DNA of 64,000 bases from Phaeodactylibacter luteus (GTDB taxonomy: Bacteria; Bacteroidota; Bacteroidia; Chitinophagales; Saprospiraceae): positions 1 to 64,000 of the forward strand of contig NZ_VOOR01000028.1 of NCBI RefSeq assembly GCF_007993045.1. Reading direction: 5' to 3'. The notes beneath the pieces are model-generated. The model ran no database searches and had not been told where the DNA came from. It saw nothing but the letters and a program-made list of their open reading frames with translations. Positions 62,586 through 64,000 of this stretch are shown here, one piece after another. Positions within the stretch are counted from its first letter, which is position 1. Every line of letters starts with the position of its first letter. Both the position numbers and the translations under genes were made by a program.

Positions 62586-63509
62586 ATGTACATGCCATTG
62601 CCACAGATCATACGGAAAGGGCTTTTCGCCTTGGCGCTTTTGGGCATCACGCCCCTTGCTAATGCACAAGAACTGGAAGTCAATGTAACCGTGAACACCC
62701 AAAAGCTGCAGCAGACCGACCCCAAGGTGTTCGAAACCCTCAGCGCTGCTGTGAGGGAGTTTATGAACAACCAAAAATGGACCGAAGACGCTTTTGAACA
62801 GGAAGAGCGCATACAGGCCAATGTGCTGATTACCATACAGGAAGAGATCTCTCAGGTCGTGTACAAGGCAGATATAGCTGTGCAAGCCTCCCGCCCAGTG
62901 TATGGTTCGGACTACGAGACGCCACTCATCAACTACATCGACAAAGGGGTCGTATTCAGTTATGAGCCGTTTCAGCCGATTCAGTTCAGCCGCAACCGTT
63001 TCAATGACAACTTGTCTTCGGCCCTGGCTTTCTATGCCTATATCATATTGGGGCTCGACTACGACAGCTTTTCCCTTTATGGGGGGGAGCCACACTTCCA
63101 GGCAGCCTTCGACATCGTCAACAGCATTCCCGAATCGGCTGCTGCAGCAAGCCCCGGTTGGCGGGCGGTAGATGGAGACCCCAGCCGGTACTACCTGATC
63201 GAGAACCTGACCGCTGCGCGTGTGCGGCCGTTGCGCCAAGCTTGGTATGAATACCACCGGCAAGGGCTCGATATGGCAGCTAGTGATGTAGGCACTTGCC
63301 GTGCAATCATTGCTGCTTCGATGGAACAGGTGCGGGAAGTCAACCAAGCTTACCCCAATGCCATGATCATTCAGATTTTTTCGGATACGAAAGCGGACGA
63401 GGTGATGGAGATTTTTAAAAACGGGACGCCTCAGGAAAAGAATACCGTGGTGCAGGTCATGACGCGCATCGATGCCTCCAATGCTTCTAAATACCGTGCG
63501 CTCAAGTAA
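62586..63509 (+). CDS. porD: Type IX secretion system protein PorD (DUF4835)
   Basis: The roughly 307-residue protein has a signal peptide (RKGLFALALLGITPLANAQ), then ELEVNVTVNTQKLQQTDPKV, the DUF4835/PorD opening. FMNNQKWTEDAFEQEERIQA, NVLITIQEE and YAYIILGLDYDSFSLYGGEP follow. It is a periplasmic component of T9SS-bearing species. ATGs at 62586 and 62592 both precede the signal peptide; the second has GGTGG at a better distance. coaBC lies 77 bp upstream, as in other Bacteroidota. Confidence 0.92.
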   Translation: MYMPLPQIIRKGLFALALLGITPLANAQELEVNVTVNTQKLQQTDPKVFETLSAAVREFMNNQKWTEDAFEQEERIQANVLITIQEEISQVVYKADIAVQASRPVYGSDYETPLINYIDKGVVFSYEPFQPIQFSRNRFNDNLSSALAFYAYIILGLDYDSFSLYGGEPHFQAAFDIVNSIPESAAAASPGWRAVDGDPSRYYLIENLTAARVRPLRQAWYEYHRQGLDMAASDVGTCRAIIAASMEQVREVNQAYPNAMIIQIFSDTKADEVMEIFKNGTPQEKNTVVQVMTRIDASNASKYRALK

Positions 63510-63561
63510 GGAGGGCAAAAGGCGCATTCCGGTAAGGGATTAGGAAAAACAGAATCAGAAG

Positions 63562-64000
63562 ATGAATAGGTCAACTCGCCAAATGCTATGCTTGCTCTTG
63601 CTGACAGCAGCAACGGTAGTACCTCTGCTGGCTCAGCGAGACGGTGTGCCCGGTGTGGTACAGTGGGGGGAGTCTAATGTGGAACCCTCCGGCTCCCGGA
63701 TTACAAAAGTGATTGATGCAGGCAGGGATGCTTACTTTGTCCTCCGGGAAAAAGAAGGAGGGGCACTTTCATACCCTAAAGTTTATGTAGAAGAATATTC
63801 GGGCCGCCAACAGCTGAGGCGGTCACAGGAGCTCGACCTTAAATACAAAGGGAAGCGCCGGGTATTTGAAGATGTAATCAAGATAGGAGGGCAGCTGTAT
63901 TTCTTTACCAGTTTTAACAATCAGGCACAGGAGAAAAACTACCTCTTTTACCAAACCCTCAACAAGCGGCTGCTGCCTTCCCGGGACTTGACCAAGATTG
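63562..64000 (+). CDS. Secreted protein of unknown function (cut by window end)
   Basis: An open frame of 146 codons runs to the end of the window. It starts MNRSTRQMLCLLLLTAATVV with a signal peptide ending PLLAQ. The mature part reads GSRITKVIDAGRDAYFVLRE and VFEDVIKIGGQLYFFTSFNN, a beta-rich pattern that could be the start of a propeller or WD40-like repeat. It is 52 bp after porD and is probably cotranscribed. No family can be given from this fragment. Confidence 0.7.
   Translation, partial: MNRSTRQMLCLLLLTAATVVPLLAQRDGVPGVVQWGESNVEPSGSRITKVIDAGRDAYFVLREKEGGALSYPKVYVEEYSGRQQLRRSQELDLKYKGKRRVFEDVIKIGGQLYFFTSFNNQAQEKNYLFYQTLNKRLLPSRDLTKI

Overview
The window looks like chromosomal DNA of a moderately GC-rich Bacteroidota bacterium, most likely of the class Saprospiria (Lewinella/Phaeodactylibacter-like). 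The evidence is three large proteins with type IX secretion (T9SS) C-terminal sorting domains, porD, a SusC/SusD pair, a free-standing atpD-atpC pair, the murI-ompH-ompH and bamD-rpoZ-coaBC-porD clusters, and promoters of the Bacteroidota type (TTTG, about 20 bp, TAnnTTTG). The genus is an inference; no rRNA or tRNA gene is visible.

Layout. 1-1.8 kb: degraded mobile corner with a REP-type (RAYT) transposase carrying its own palindrome, a truncated hsdR N-terminus and dispersed repeats. 1.8-6.7 kb: minus-strand operon DUF5691 - MoxR AAA+ ATPase - DUF5682. 7.0-9.1 kb: ATP synthase beta and epsilon. 9.3-10.6 kb: ECF sigma factor and its RskA-type anti-sigma factor. 11.1-20.6 kb: a 1905-residue secreted protein with twelve CHRD domains, then a secreted subtilisin-like protease. 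20.7-22.8 kb: murI and two OmpH/Skp chaperones. 22.9-25.7 kb: CrtA-like monooxygenase, YbfF-like esterase, hemW. 25.7-32.6 kb: a translationally coupled three-gene set (EAD11-like membrane adaptor, giant periplasmic TPR protein, WG-repeat protein), the best candidate here for an undescribed system. 32.7-36.9 kb: lipoprotein, small outer-membrane barrel, TPR/HTH sensor-regulator, rpsU. 37.0-40.0 kb: SprB-repeat adhesin with a type B T9SS signal. 40.6-42.1 kb: pssA and rsmI. 42.2-47.2 kb: SusC-SusD-lipoprotein uptake operon. 47.7-50.2 kb: mtnA, hisF, hisIE. 51.3-53.9 kb: DUF2851 protein and two paralogous four-helix membrane proteins. 54.5-58.9 kb: a sensor kinase with a FixL-type PAS domain, a response regulator fused to a CRP-like output, and a universal stress protein. 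58.9-64 kb: DUF3137 protein, then bamD-rpoZ-coaBC-porD and a secreted protein cut by the window end.

Genes that work together: porD belongs to the T9SS, and three likely cargo proteins are in the window (CHRD protein, protease, SprB-repeat protein). OmpH chaperones and BamD both serve outer-membrane protein assembly, on which the SusC and barrel proteins depend. The PAS kinase and CRP-fused regulator probably form one redox or oxygen signalling pathway.

The intergenic DNA has its own structure. One repeat family of about 120-200 bp occurs seven times, in both orientations, always between genes. Two copies are interrupted by different elements of about 160 bp with terminal inverted repeats (MITE-like); one of these has a TA duplication that can be read against uninterrupted copies.
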